From: an uncultured Vampirovibrio sp. | Lineage (GTDB): Bacteria > Cyanobacteriota > Vampirovibrionia > Gastranaerophilales > Gastranaerophilaceae | Length of the DNA: 64,000 bases | Assembly: GCA_910577515.1 (NCBI GenBank) | Contig: CAJTLW010000001.1 | Span: 1-64,000, forward strand | Direction of reading: 5' to 3' | Shown here: positions 15,812-24,305 of the stretch, in pieces | Layout of the letters: each line of letters begins with the position of its first letter | Numbering within the stretch: the first letter of the stretch is position 1 | Notes under the pieces: model-generated | The model's input: the letters and a program-made list of their open reading frames with translations, nothing else | The model's database searches: none | Told to the model about the DNA's origin: nothing | Position numbers and translations under genes: made by a program

Positions 15812-15915
15812 TTGCACTAATTTGCACTAAGTTTTTAAATCTTTTACAATAAATAGCCCAAAACCCCCACTGCTTCAAGCTCTTCCCGAGTGCAATTCAG
15901 TGCAACAAAGTGCAA
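15812..15915. repeat. Phased TTGCAC/GTGCAA box array, copy 2
   Basis: TTGCAC at 15812 and 15822, GTGCAA at 15890, 15900 and 15910. The 10-bp spacing and the 68-bp distance between arms match copy 1. The rest of the 519-base gap before hicA holds the promoter-like element, the REP-like insertion and the T-arm motif described separately. Confidence 0.8.
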
Positions 15916-16044
15916 GAATGATTTGCCCCATAAAATGAGATTTGATAAACTATCTTTGAGATTTAGATAATTTGATATTAATAAAACTTAATTTGCAACT
16001 AAAAAACAGTTGCAGAAAATGTCAAAATATAATATACTGTTAGT

Positions 16045-16299
16045 ATGACAAAAGTAGATAAATTACTAAAAAGGTTTAAAAGTAAGCCTAAGGATTTTAC
16101 TTATGAAGAACTTGTACAAGTTCTTAAATATTTTGGCTATATGGAATTAACAATGGGTAAAACTTCTGGTTCTGCTAAAAAATTCAAAAATGATAAAAAT
16201 GATTTAATTAATTTTCATAAGCCTCATCCAGGTAATATAATCAAAAGTTATATAATCAATCAGATAATAGAAAAACTGGAAAGGAATGGGATAATATAA
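16045..16299 (+). CDS. hicA: HicA-like mRNA-interferase toxin
   Basis: An 84-aa basic protein with the HicA double-stranded-RNA-binding-like pattern: an N-terminal helix (VDKLLKRFKSKPKDFTYEELVQVLKYFGY), then GSAKKF and NFHKPHPGNIIKSYIINQIIEKL. HicA toxins cleave mRNA using a conserved His in this segment (here HKPHP). The TAA stop shares one base with the ATG of the following gene, the usual tight toxin-antitoxin coupling. The gene follows iteron copy 2 and an AT-rich promoter region (TATAAT near 16029). Confidence 0.8.
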   Translation: MTKVDKLLKRFKSKPKDFTYEELVQVLKYFGYMELTMGKTSGSAKKFKNDKNDLINFHKPHPGNIIKSYIINQIIEKLERNGII

Positions 16300-16706
16300 T
16301 GTTCAATATGAAAAACAATAATTTATTAAAATACAAAAATTACATTGGTTCTGTTGAATATGATTTAACGGATAAATGCCTTTTTGGAAAAATTCTATTT
16401 ATTGATGATTTAGTTACTTATGAAGGTTATACAATAGAGGAATTAGAAAATGCTTTTCATGAAATGGTAGATGATTATTTAGAAACTTGCAAGGCAATTG
16501 GAAAAGAACCACAAAAAGTATACAGTGGCAATTTTAATATTAGAACATCCCCCGAGATTCATCAAGCACTGGCGGAAATTGCAAAAATGGAAAACGTTAG
16601 TTTAAATAAATTAATCATTGCTATTTTTAATAATTTTGTTGAAGATAGTGAAAACAAAAACAAACAACTTTATAATCATGTATTAAAAAGATTATCTAAT
16701 GCATAG
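16299..16706 (+). CDS. hicB: HicB-like antitoxin
   Basis: A 135-aa partner of the HicA-like toxin. The N-terminal half is the degraded-RNase-H-like HicB fold (YIGSVEYDLTDKCLFGKILFIDDLVTYEGYTIEELENAF, about 10-55). The C-terminal half carries a ribbon-helix-helix DNA-binding domain (FNIRTSPEIHQALAEIAKMENVSLNKLI). It would neutralise the toxin by direct binding and repress the operon. Overlap with hicA supports coupled translation. Confidence 0.85.
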   Translation: MFNMKNNNLLKYKNYIGSVEYDLTDKCLFGKILFIDDLVTYEGYTIEELENAFHEMVDDYLETCKAIGKEPQKVYSGNFNIRTSPEIHQALAEIAKMENVSLNKLIIAIFNNFVEDSENKNKQLYNHVLKRLSNA

Positions 16707-16753
16707 CTAAAATAAGCTTAATAACTTCTTAATAATATTTTTAATAAAAACAC

Positions 16754-16812
16754 TTGACTTTCCTTCAAACAAGAGTGATTAATGTGTATGCTAAGATAAA
16801 AGAAAGGAAAGT
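16754..16812 (+). promoter_or_regulatory. Recurring promoter-like element, copy 2, with dyad
   Basis: TTGACT (16754), 17 bases, GATTAA (16777). ACTTTCCTT at 16757-16765 is matched by its reverse complement AAGGAAAGT at 16804-16812, so one arm overlaps the -35 box and the other lies downstream of the start point. The copy before the transposase has a different dyad in the same architecture. No gene of reasonable length follows here. Confidence 0.5.
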
Positions 16813-16890
16813 TATATAGAAAAATAAGAAAATTTTAAAATTTAATACACAAGAAAACAGCGTATAATCTATGGTAAGTGGTTTTTCAAG

Positions 16891-16921
16891 TTTTGCGAGA
16901 GTTCCAATCTCTACTCTGGCA
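16891..16921 (+). other. tRNA T-arm-like motif, copy 2
   Basis: Same TTTTGCGAGAGTTCCAAT... motif as at 15757, followed as there by TGTATAGTTCTRATGTCT and TTGCAC boxes (16946 and 16956, 10 bp apart). These are the left arm of a truncated box array. Confidence 0.45.
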
Positions 16922-17052
16922 TGTATAGTTCTGATGTCTCTATTCTTGCACTCTTTTGCACCACTATAATGTAATAGAGACTATTATAATTATAATGTTG
17001 TAATGTATTTAAGACTTTTGGATGGCGAAATTTTATAAAATATTTAGAATTG

Positions 17053-17075
17053 ACGGCGATTACCGCCGTTTTTTA
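17053..17075 (+). terminator. Terminator inside module copy 3
   Basis: ACGGCG-ATTAC-CGCCGT plus a T run. The stem is identical to that at 13238 and the loop differs at one position. Confidence 0.75.
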
Positions 17076-17099
17076 GTGTTGAGATTTACTGGTCAATTT

Positions 17100-17224
17100 T
17101 TGCACTTTTGTCTCCATTCTTGCACTAATTTGCACTAAGTTTTTTAAATATTTTGTTCTAAATAGCCCAAGATCTCCGCCGAATCAATCTCTCCCTGAGT
17201 GCAAAACAGTGCAATAAAGTGCAA
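17100..17224. repeat. Phased TTGCAC/GTGCAA box array, copy 3
   Basis: TTGCAC at 17100, 17120 and 17130; GTGCAA at 17199, 17209 and 17219. The spacing pattern 20, 10 then 10, 10 equals copy 1 exactly, though the sequence between the arms has diverged. That suggests selection on the boxes and their phasing. Confidence 0.8.
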
Positions 17225-17391
17225 AAATAATTTACTTCGTAAAACGAGATTTGGTAATTTGTCTTTGAGATTGATATTTAATAGGTAAAATAAAAACTAA
17301 AAACTCCTCAAAACATGTATTTATGGATTTTAGTATTTATTGTGTTCAATGCAGCTTTATTATATTATTCATAATATAATATGGAGGTGTT

Positions 17392-20300
17392 TTGAGTAAA
17401 CTTAACCTTATTCAGCAAAAGATAATAGAATTAGATGGCGGAAGCTTTCAGAACCTATTTGATGCTTATCTACATGAAAAATATTCTTTCAGCAATATTA
17501 ATCCTCTTGGCTCGCATGATGGAACAAATAAAGTTACAAAAGGCACTCCTGATACTTATATTATAAATGACGACAACACCTATACATTAATTACTTATGG
17601 TACAGTCTCGAGTAATCCTTATAAAAAATTAAGAGAAGATATTTTATCTTGCCTAGATGAAAATAAAACAGGATTACAGAAAAAACAAATCAAAAAGATA
17701 ATTTGCGGATATTGTTCGAGTAACCTTACAACAGGACAAACCAATGAATTAAAACAATTAGCACAAGATATTGAACTTGAATTAATTGGTCTTGGTACAA
17801 TTTCGTATGATTTAGAATTAAAATTTCCAAAACTTGCGTACAAGTTCTTAAATATACCTATTGATACAAGGCAAACATATTCTATTGATGATTTTATTGA
17901 AGCATACGATAAAAGCAAAACAAACGCCCCCTTGGGTATAAATTTTATGTTTAGAGAAAAAGAATTATTAGAAATAAAGCAGTCTATTTTCAATAATTAT
18001 ACTACATTAATATTTGGCTCATCGGGTATTGGCAAAACAAGACTTGTTTTGGAGGCGCTAAGAAGTGAAGAATTTAGCAAATGCATTATTTTATGTGTTA
18101 AAAACAATGGAGAAATACTCTCATCTGATATAAATACATATATTTCAACACCTGGAGATTATGTGCTTTTTCTTGATGATGCAAATCAAACGTCAAATTT
18201 TAAATATATTCTTGATTTTGTACATAATCCACCAATAGGAATTAATATTAAACTCGTTATGGCAGTTAGAGATTATGCCAAAGAAAAAATTTTATCAAAT
18301 GTTTATAATTTCAGCCAACCAAGTTTAATTAAGATCGAAAAATTTGGCAATGATGAAATTAAAGAAATATTAAAAAACAATCTTGGGATTGTTAACAGTT
18401 CATACCTTAAAAGAATTGCCGAAATTTCAAAAGGTAATGCAAGGCTTGCAATTATCGCAGGAAAAATTGCACTAGAAGGAAAACTTGGTTCAATACAAAA
18501 TGTAATTGATATATTTAAAAATTATTATGGAAAAATTTTATCAGAGCAAGATATAGGTAAAAATGAACTGTATTCTCTTTTTATAATTTCATTTTTTAAG
18601 GCAATACATATTGATACAAATATATTGTTGCAAGATTTTTTAACTACTTTTCGTATAGATAAAAATGATTTTATTGAATCGGTCATTACTCTAAATAAAA
18701 AAGAGCTTGTTGACCTGTATGAAGACAAATTGGTAAAAATTTCAGATCAAAGCCTTGCGGATTACATTTTATACTATACTTTTATAGAGACAAAAGCTAT
18801 ATCAATATTAAATTTGTTAAAAATTGCATTTTTGAAAAATCAAGAAAATACAATTTCTGCAATTAATACTATAATGAATTTATTTTATTCGGAAGACACA
18901 TATGAATACATAAAAGCCCAAGTTCTTAAAAGTTGGAATACTGCAGATCCGGAAAACGAAATTGTTTACCTCAAAAGCTTTTATTTGTTGGATCAAGAAA
19001 AAAGTTTGCTATGCGCTAAAAAAGAAATAGATAACTTGCCACAAGAAGATTTTAGTCTAGTGGATGCCGATTTTGAAAAGCGTTTTAGAAATCATTATTT
19101 TTCAAATTTTCTTCCTGAAATGTTATCTGGTTTTAAACATTCTGATAATTATTCAAGCGTAATTAATTTACTATTAAAACTTTCAACTAAGAATCTAAAA
19201 TGCGCGCTGGATGTATGTTATATTTTTTGCAACAAGTTTTTGTATGACAAAAATTCTTGTACTCATAGTTTTGAGGAAGAATTTTTACTGATAAAAACAG
19301 TATTAGAAGCTTGTAAAAGTGGTGAAAATTTTAATCTAACAATTATATTGCTTGAAATATTAAAAACAGCCCTTAAGGCAGAGTTTACAAAAACAGAATC
19401 TGGGGAATCTGCAAGAAGCATATGGTTTTCCACAATGACACTACCCTTATCTGATGATGTTGAAAAGATCAGATCTTTTATTTGGAATATTCTTGCTGAT
19501 TTGTACAAGAATGAAGCCTATAAAATAAGGGTAGAAAAATTTCTTTATGACTATAATACGGGTATTCACGATAAAGATTGCAGAACAAAGTTTGTTCAAT
19601 ATGATATGGAGTGTTTTGAAAAAGAATTTTTTAAATATTTTGAAGAAATAACTTTTGAACAAGCAATTATACTTAATAAATTAGCAAGAAACTATCAATA
19701 CTTGGAAGCAGAACCTACAAAATTTTTAAATAGATATAAGGAAAATAATGATTTTAAATTAATTAATATATTTATAAGCACTTCTTTTAGTAAAAAGTGG
19801 AAAGAAGAACAAGAGGAAAAAGAAAAACAAATAATTAAGGCAATAAGTGATTTTAATCAAGACGACTATGAAGCGTTGTTTAATAATTGCAAAAAATATG
19901 AAGAATTAAAACTAGATGAAGAACATCTTGTGGGGCAAGGTTTATATATTATTTTTAGAAAATTAGAAGAAAAACCCGAACGATACATTGAAATAGTTAA
20001 ATTGTATTTACAAAAAGAAGCTCCTTTCTTTTGGCATGTTGCAGATAAAATAATACAAAAACTTGTTGATTTTATTGGTCCTACAGAGACAAGAAAAATT
20101 ATTGATAAGACCAAGGGAAAAATTAACAGCACATTAAATTCTGCGTTTTATCGCTTCTTGCCTTCGGATTTTATTACAAATAAAGAATGTGAAGAATTAA
20201 AGCTTTTCATAGATAAAGAACTTTTAAATGAATATCCAAGAATAATTGATATTTATTCGCTTGAAAAATATAAAAATGTAAATCCTGTAATATTTTACGA

Positions 20301-21114
20301 TATAAATCATAGCATTATCAATTTTGCAAAAACTACTGATAGAAATGATCAAATCCTGGGCAGTTACCTGGATCATTATTTAAGTGAAGACATGGTTGAA
20401 AAGTTGATTCAAATTTTTAAAGACAATAATGAGAAGCTGGAAGAAATTTATTTTGCACAGTTGAATAGTACTGTTGATTTCCAAAACTTGTTATTTGAAA
20501 AACTTTTTGAAAAAGGACTTGTTTTTTGGAAAAAATTTATAAAGTTTTTATTTGATGAAAACATTAGGGAATCGCAGCTGCATAGCATTTTTGAAGTTAT
20601 TTGGAATAAAGATGACTATGTACAATATATTGATGCTTTGATTGAAATTGGTATCTTTGCAGAAGAAAATTTTAAAGTATATAATTTTCATGACATCTTG
20701 TCTGCAATTTTTAGTAATGCAAATAAAACAAGCGAAATTATAATATCAAGAAAAGAAAAATGGCTCGAAGATTTTATAGTTAAAAATATTGAAGATCAAA
20801 ATAAAATAGAAATAGTTTTTGAAATTGTTGTAAATTACTTTGAAAAAAGCAAATTAGAATATTTCAAACTTCTATTTAAACTAGATAAGGATTTTGAATT
20901 ATTTAAGCGGCTTTCATTGTTCAGATGGAATTATTCTTGGAGTGGAAGTGAAATCCCTTTAATTAATGAAAGAATTAGATTTTTAGAGGATTTAAAAAGT
21001 TTGTTTGTAGAAGTTGATTTTATTGAACACAAAGATTATATAAATAAAAAAATCAATTGCCAAAAAGTAAGAAGAAATGATGCTAAAATAAGAGAATATC
21101 TTGAAAATTTATAA
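17392..21114 (+). CDS. Large STAND-like NTPase with nuclease-like N-terminus (candidate defence protein)
   Basis: A 1240-aa protein. Residues 15-75 resemble a restriction-endonuclease fold (GSFQNLFDAYL, GTPDTYI, TLITYG), but the expected E-x-K is not obvious. A P-loop NTPase follows, with Walker A GSSGIGKT near 206 and Walker B YVLFLDDANQ near 258. Then come about 800 residues of helical repeats. Effector, central NTPase and long helical sensor is the layout of Avs-type STAND immunity proteins, which bind a phage protein and activate the effector. Membership in a named Avs type cannot be claimed. Translation begins at TTG 17392, preceded by GGAGG at 17383. It is a single-gene unit between two copies of the island module. 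Confidence 0.65.
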   Translation: MSKLNLIQQKIIELDGGSFQNLFDAYLHEKYSFSNINPLGSHDGTNKVTKGTPDTYIINDDNTYTLITYGTVSSNPYKKLREDILSCLDENKTGLQKKQIKKIICGYCSSNLTTGQTNELKQLAQDIELELIGLGTISYDLELKFPKLAYKFLNIPIDTRQTYSIDDFIEAYDKSKTNAPLGINFMFREKELLEIKQSIFNNYTTLIFGSSGIGKTRLVLEALRSEEFSKCIILCVKNNGEILSSDINTYISTPGDYVLFLDDANQTSNFKYILDFVHNPPIGINIKLVMAVRDYAKEKILSNVYNFSQPSLIKIEKFGNDEIKEILKNNLGIVNSSYLKRIAEISKGNARLAIIAGKIALEGKLGSIQNVIDIFKNYYGKILSEQDIGKNELYSLFIISFFKAIHIDTNILLQDFLTTFRIDKNDFIESVITLNKKELVDLYEDKLVKISDQSLADYILYYTFIETKAISILNLLKIAFLKNQENTISAINTIMNLFYSEDTYEYIKAQVLKSWNTADPENEIVYLKSFYLLDQEKSLLCAKKEIDNLPQEDFSLVDADFEKRFRNHYFSNFLPEMLSGFKHSDNYSSVINLLLKLSTKNLKCALDVCYIFCNKFLYDKNSCTHSFEEEFLLIKTVLEACKSGENFNLTIILLEILKTALKAEFTKTESGESARSIWFSTMTLPLSDDVEKIRSFIWNILADLYKNEAYKIRVEKFLYDYNTGIHDKDCRTKFVQYDMECFEKEFFKYFEEITFEQAIILNKLARNYQYLEAEPTKFLNRYKENNDFKLINIFISTSFSKKWKEEQEEKEKQIIKAISDFNQDDYEALFNNCKKYEELKLDEEHLVGQGLYIIFRKLEEKPERYIEIVKLYLQKEAPFFWHVADKIIQKLVDFIGPTETRKIIDKTKGKINSTLNSAFYRFLPSDFITNKECEELKLFIDKELLNEYPRIIDIYSLEKYKNVNPVIFYDINHSIINFAKTTDRNDQILGSYLDHYLSEDMVEKLIQIFKDNNEKLEEIYFAQLNSTVDFQNLLFEKLFEKGLVFWKKFIKFLFDENIRESQLHSIFEVIWNKDDYVQYIDALIEIGIFAEENFKVYNFHDILSAIFSNANKTSEIIISRKEKWLEDFIVKNIEDQNKIEIVFEIVVNYFEKSKLEYFKLLFKLDKDFELFKRLSLFRWNYSWSGSEIPLINERIRFLEDLKSLFVEVDFIEHKDYINKKINCQKVRRNDAKIREYLENL

Positions 21115-21292
21115 ACTGCTGATTTTAAGTGGTTTTATCTTGCATTTACTGCTCTATTCCCGTATATTTAATAGCAGCTAAACGAAGAATAATCAAATCT
21201 TTTCCGAATACGAACAGCACAAGAAAGTGTAAGAATAATCTGTCTCACAAAGCAAGATGCGTTAAAATGTCTCTAAGATTAGGATTTAGGAC

Positions 21293-21356
21293 TTGACTTC
21301 TGTCTCAAAACGAGTGATGAATGTGTGTACGCATACATTACATGGAATTTGAGACA
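21293..21356 (+). promoter_or_regulatory. Transposase promoter with operator-like dyad
   Basis: TTGACT (21293), 17 bases, GATGAA (21316). TGTCTCAAA at 21301-21309 and TTTGAGACA at 21348-21356 are perfect reverse complements; the second abuts the ATG at 21357, and TTGAGACA recurs just inside the gene. A repressor bound to both arms, or an mRNA hairpin at the start codon, could limit transposase production. Confidence 0.55.
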
Positions 21357-23099
21357 ATGGAAAACCAAATTGAGACAGATAAATTTATCCCCGAAAAAGC
21401 AAAGCAAATCGCTCTTGCAAGGCTCGATTTAGTCCACAAATGGCTTGAGTTTCGCCGAAAATCGAATATCAAAATCCAAGCTGATTATGATTTCGTCAAA
21501 TTGCATAACACAACAGATTCACATTTGCGTCAGGTCTTGGGCAAAGTCTCCCGCGGCTCGCTCCACCGCTGGAATGCAATGCTTGACGGTTCCGAAGATT
21601 ACGAAAAACTTCTTCCGCAATACAGATATTCCAAAATCGGTGAGTTTAGAACCACTTTGACCGACGAAGAAATCAAAATCTTTATGAGCCTGCTTTTGCA
21701 CCCAAATCGAATTTCTATCGGCAAAGCGACCGCCCTCACTAAATACAAATTGAAAGAGCAAGGGCAAGATTTTATCCCTGCCGACGCAACTTTTCGCCGA
21801 TACGCAAAATGGTTTAAGGCGAACAATTACGACAAATGGGTGCTTGCTCGAGATGGCGAAAAAGCTTTGTCCGATAAGGTTGAGCCTTATATCAAACGCG
21901 ACGCATCACTTTTAGATGTTGGCAATATTCTTGTCGCTGATGGGCATAAATTGGCGTTTCAGGTGATAAACCCGTTCACCGGCAAACCAAGTCGTGCGAC
22001 TTTAGTCGGTTTTTTGGATTGGAAATCAACAGCCCTTGTTGGTTACGAGATTATGCTTGAAGAAAACACGCAGTGCATTGCATCCGCCCTTCGAAACGCA
22101 ATAATAAACCTCGATATGGTGCCAAAAATTATTTATCAGGACAACGGCAGAGCCTTTAGGGCGAAATATTTCACTAACGATAAAGGATTCAACGAACTCG
22201 GGTTTCAAGGTCTTTATTCAAAACTCGGAATTGAAACGGTTTTTGCTCGACCTTATAACGCCAGAGCGAAAGTTATCGAGCGATTTTTCAAAGAGTTTCA
22301 AGAAGGCTTCGAAAAACTTATGCCAAGCTATGTCGGAAGCAATATCGCAAACAAACCGGCTTACCTGATGCGAAATGAAAAACTGCATTCTGCTTGGCAC
22401 AATGAGTACATCCCGACCATTGATGAAACAATAAAAATGATTGATATGTGGATGAATTTCAAAAACTCTCAAACTTGCCCCAACGCACCAAACAAAACAA
22501 TTGCAGAGGTTTTGGAAGATAGAAAGCGTCAAAATATAAACACTGATAGACTTGACGATTTAATGCTTGCGACCGAGGTTAAAACAATTCAGCGAAACGG
22601 CGTCAGGTTCTTGGGTTGCGATTATTTTGACGAACGGCTTTACGGATTCAAAAGCAAAGTGCTAATCAAATACAACCTCTTTGACCTCACAAAAATCAAA
22701 GTTTTCACCCCGAAAGGCGAATTTTTATGCACCGCGCAGCGTGTAACCGAAACCCACCCGATGGCGAAATTATTGGGCGATGTCAAAGACTATGAGGACT
22801 ACAAACAAAAAATCGTTCGGCAAAAACAACTCAAAAAGAAAACCGTAAATGCAGTCAAAAACTACTTTTCGACCGAAGAAATAAAATATCTTGAAACTAA
22901 AATGGATGAAGAAATTTCACCACCTGTTCAAACCTCGTTCAAAGAGAGTTCAAAAGCCGTTCAAACTATTTTCAAGAACAATTCACAAAAATATGAATAC
23001 TTAATCAAGCACGATCCAGAAAACTCTTGGATTGGAGAATTTAAACAAACAAAGGAGTACCGACTTTTATATGAAGAAGACTTTTGTAAGGACAAATAA
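21357..23099 (+). CDS. Mu-type DDE transposase
   Basis: A 580-aa integrase-fold transposase of the MuA/TnsB group. DDE residues lie in VADGHK near 194, YQDNGRAF near 260 and KVIERFFKEF near 307. An N-terminal DNA-binding region (RGSLHRWNAML) and a C-terminal Mu-type beta-barrel segment (FKSKVLIKYNLFDLTKIKVFTPKGEFL) flank the core. The open frame extends to 21321, inside the promoter -10 box, so the ATG at 21357 just after the dyad is the better start, although its ribosome binding site is weak. It would cut and join element ends with help from the downstream ATPase, whose gene overlaps its 3' end. Confidence 0.88.
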   Translation: MENQIETDKFIPEKAKQIALARLDLVHKWLEFRRKSNIKIQADYDFVKLHNTTDSHLRQVLGKVSRGSLHRWNAMLDGSEDYEKLLPQYRYSKIGEFRTTLTDEEIKIFMSLLLHPNRISIGKATALTKYKLKEQGQDFIPADATFRRYAKWFKANNYDKWVLARDGEKALSDKVEPYIKRDASLLDVGNILVADGHKLAFQVINPFTGKPSRATLVGFLDWKSTALVGYEIMLEENTQCIASALRNAIINLDMVPKIIYQDNGRAFRAKYFTNDKGFNELGFQGLYSKLGIETVFARPYNARAKVIERFFKEFQEGFEKLMPSYVGSNIANKPAYLMRNEKLHSAWHNEYIPTIDETIKMIDMWMNFKNSQTCPNAPNKTIAEVLEDRKRQNINTDRLDDLMLATEVKTIQRNGVRFLGCDYFDERLYGFKSKVLIKYNLFDLTKIKVFTPKGEFLCTAQRVTETHPMAKLLGDVKDYEDYKQKIVRQKQLKKKTVNAVKNYFSTEEIKYLETKMDEEISPPVQTSFKESSKAVQTIFKNNSQKYEYLIKHDPENSWIGEFKQTKEYRLLYEEDFCKDK

Positions 23100-23748
23100 C
23101 GTCAAAAACTTTATCGGACTTGTAGAAAATCTGGTCAACAAACCCAAAAATATTCCCAAAATGGGACTTGTTTATGGTGAGCCTGGGCTTGGCAAAACGC
23201 AAACGGCCCTTTGGCTTGCGTGCAAATATGACGGGATTTATCTTCGAGCTTCAAACCTTATGACAGGCAGGTGGCTTCTTGACGGCTTGATAAAAGAAAT
23301 GGACGAGTTGCCAAGATACTTGACTTCGGACAATTTCAATCTTGTGGTTAAAAAACTAAAAGCCAATCCGAAAGTGATTTTTATTGATGAAATCGACTAC
23401 CTGATGAACAATTTTAAGACTGTCGAAATTCTTAGGGATTTGCACGACGAGACCGACTGCCCGATTATTATGATTGGAATGGGTTTGGCACACAGAAAAC
23501 TCGAGCGATACAAACACCTTTATGATAGGTTTTCAGAAATTTTGAAGTTTGAAACTTTTGGAGTTAGCGACATTGCTCAGATTGTAAATGAACTTTCGCA
23601 AGTGCCGATTTCTGCTGATGTGATTGAATACATCCACCAAAAAAATCGTTTCAGGCAAATTGTTCAACTGATAAACAAACTCGAAACCCTAGCGAAAGAA
23701 AACAACCTTACCGAAATAAATATGGAGGTGATTAGACAAATTATATGA
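23071..23748 (+). CDS. MuB/TnsC-like AAA transposition ATPase
   Basis: A 225-aa AAA protein with Walker A GEPGLGKT near 36 and Walker B VIFIDEIDYL near 105. The sensor region reads PIIMIGMGLAHRKL, resembling MuB and TniB target-selection ATPases. These proteins coat target DNA and stimulate the transposase. The ATG at 23071 overlaps the transposase end by 29 bases and has AGGAG 13 bases upstream. The next gene overlaps by 4 bases. Confidence 0.85.
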   Translation: MKKTFVRTNNVKNFIGLVENLVNKPKNIPKMGLVYGEPGLGKTQTALWLACKYDGIYLRASNLMTGRWLLDGLIKEMDELPRYLTSDNFNLVVKKLKANPKVIFIDEIDYLMNNFKTVEILRDLHDETDCPIIMIGMGLAHRKLERYKHLYDRFSEILKFETFGVSDIAQIVNELSQVPISADVIEYIHQKNRFRQIVQLINKLETLAKENNLTEINMEVIRQII

Positions 23749-24305
23749 ATATCGAGAAATTGGCAAAATATTTAAAAGAATTTACCCTAGATGAAATCGA
23801 AATGATTGCCGAATGCGACGTCTTAGTAGAACTAGAAATACTCATGGCTGAGGGCAAATTGTCGTTTAAAAACGGGATTTACAAATACCAAGGTTTTGAA
23901 AACAAGGTCGAGTTTGCCGTATTTGCAAACTTTGAAACTGAAACCAAAAATATAACTTTGAAAACTGTCTCGGAAATTTTCATGAAAGATTATGTAGAAA
24001 ATTTCTGCAAACCCAATACAATAAAGACTTACACAGCGATTTTAAGAACAAATGTAATCCCGATTTTAGGGAACAAAAAAGTCCGAGAGATTAGTACAGA
24101 GGACATCAAGAGATTTTACACGATTTGTAAACGGCGCGGAATGGGCGAAAGACGATTGAAAAATTCGCTCGCACTCTTGAACCAGATTTTAAAATATTGT
24201 AAACGCGAAAAGCTCGCCAAAACCGATTGCGATTTTCAGGTGCGACGGCTGACGGACAAAAACAAATTTAGTATTAACAGAATAATTTTTGAGGAGAATA
24301 TATAA
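23745..24305 (+). CDS. Recombinase core-binding (SAM-like) domain protein without catalytic domain
   Basis: A 186-aa protein. Residues 75-160 match the SAM-like N-terminal domain of tyrosine recombinases (VSEIFMKDYVENFCKPNTI, KTYTAILRTNVIPILGNK, ISTEDIKRFY), but the frame ends before any catalytic Arg-His-Tyr region. The N-terminal 70 residues are helical and unrecognised. Start overlaps the ATPase stop (ATGA), so it belongs to the transposition operon. It may be a DNA-binding accessory factor, or a recombinase that lost its catalytic half. The intact ending with charged residues and tight spacing to the next gene argue that it is functional as it stands. Confidence 0.65.
   Translation: MNIEKLAKYLKEFTLDEIEMIAECDVLVELEILMAEGKLSFKNGIYKYQGFENKVEFAVFANFETETKNITLKTVSEIFMKDYVENFCKPNTIKTYTAILRTNVIPILGNKKVREISTEDIKRFYTICKRRGMGERRLKNSLALLNQILKYCKREKLAKTDCDFQVRRLTDKNKFSINRIIFEENI

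Larger units (their letters stand above)
17012..17271 (+). repeat. Island intergenic module, copy 3
   Basis: Close copy of 13183-13456, including terminator, box arrays and the GAGATTTG..TTGTCTTTGAGATTG end. It lies between the HicAB-like pair and the 1240-aa NTPase gene. Together with 16719-16961 it fills the 685-base gap. Confidence 0.85.
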
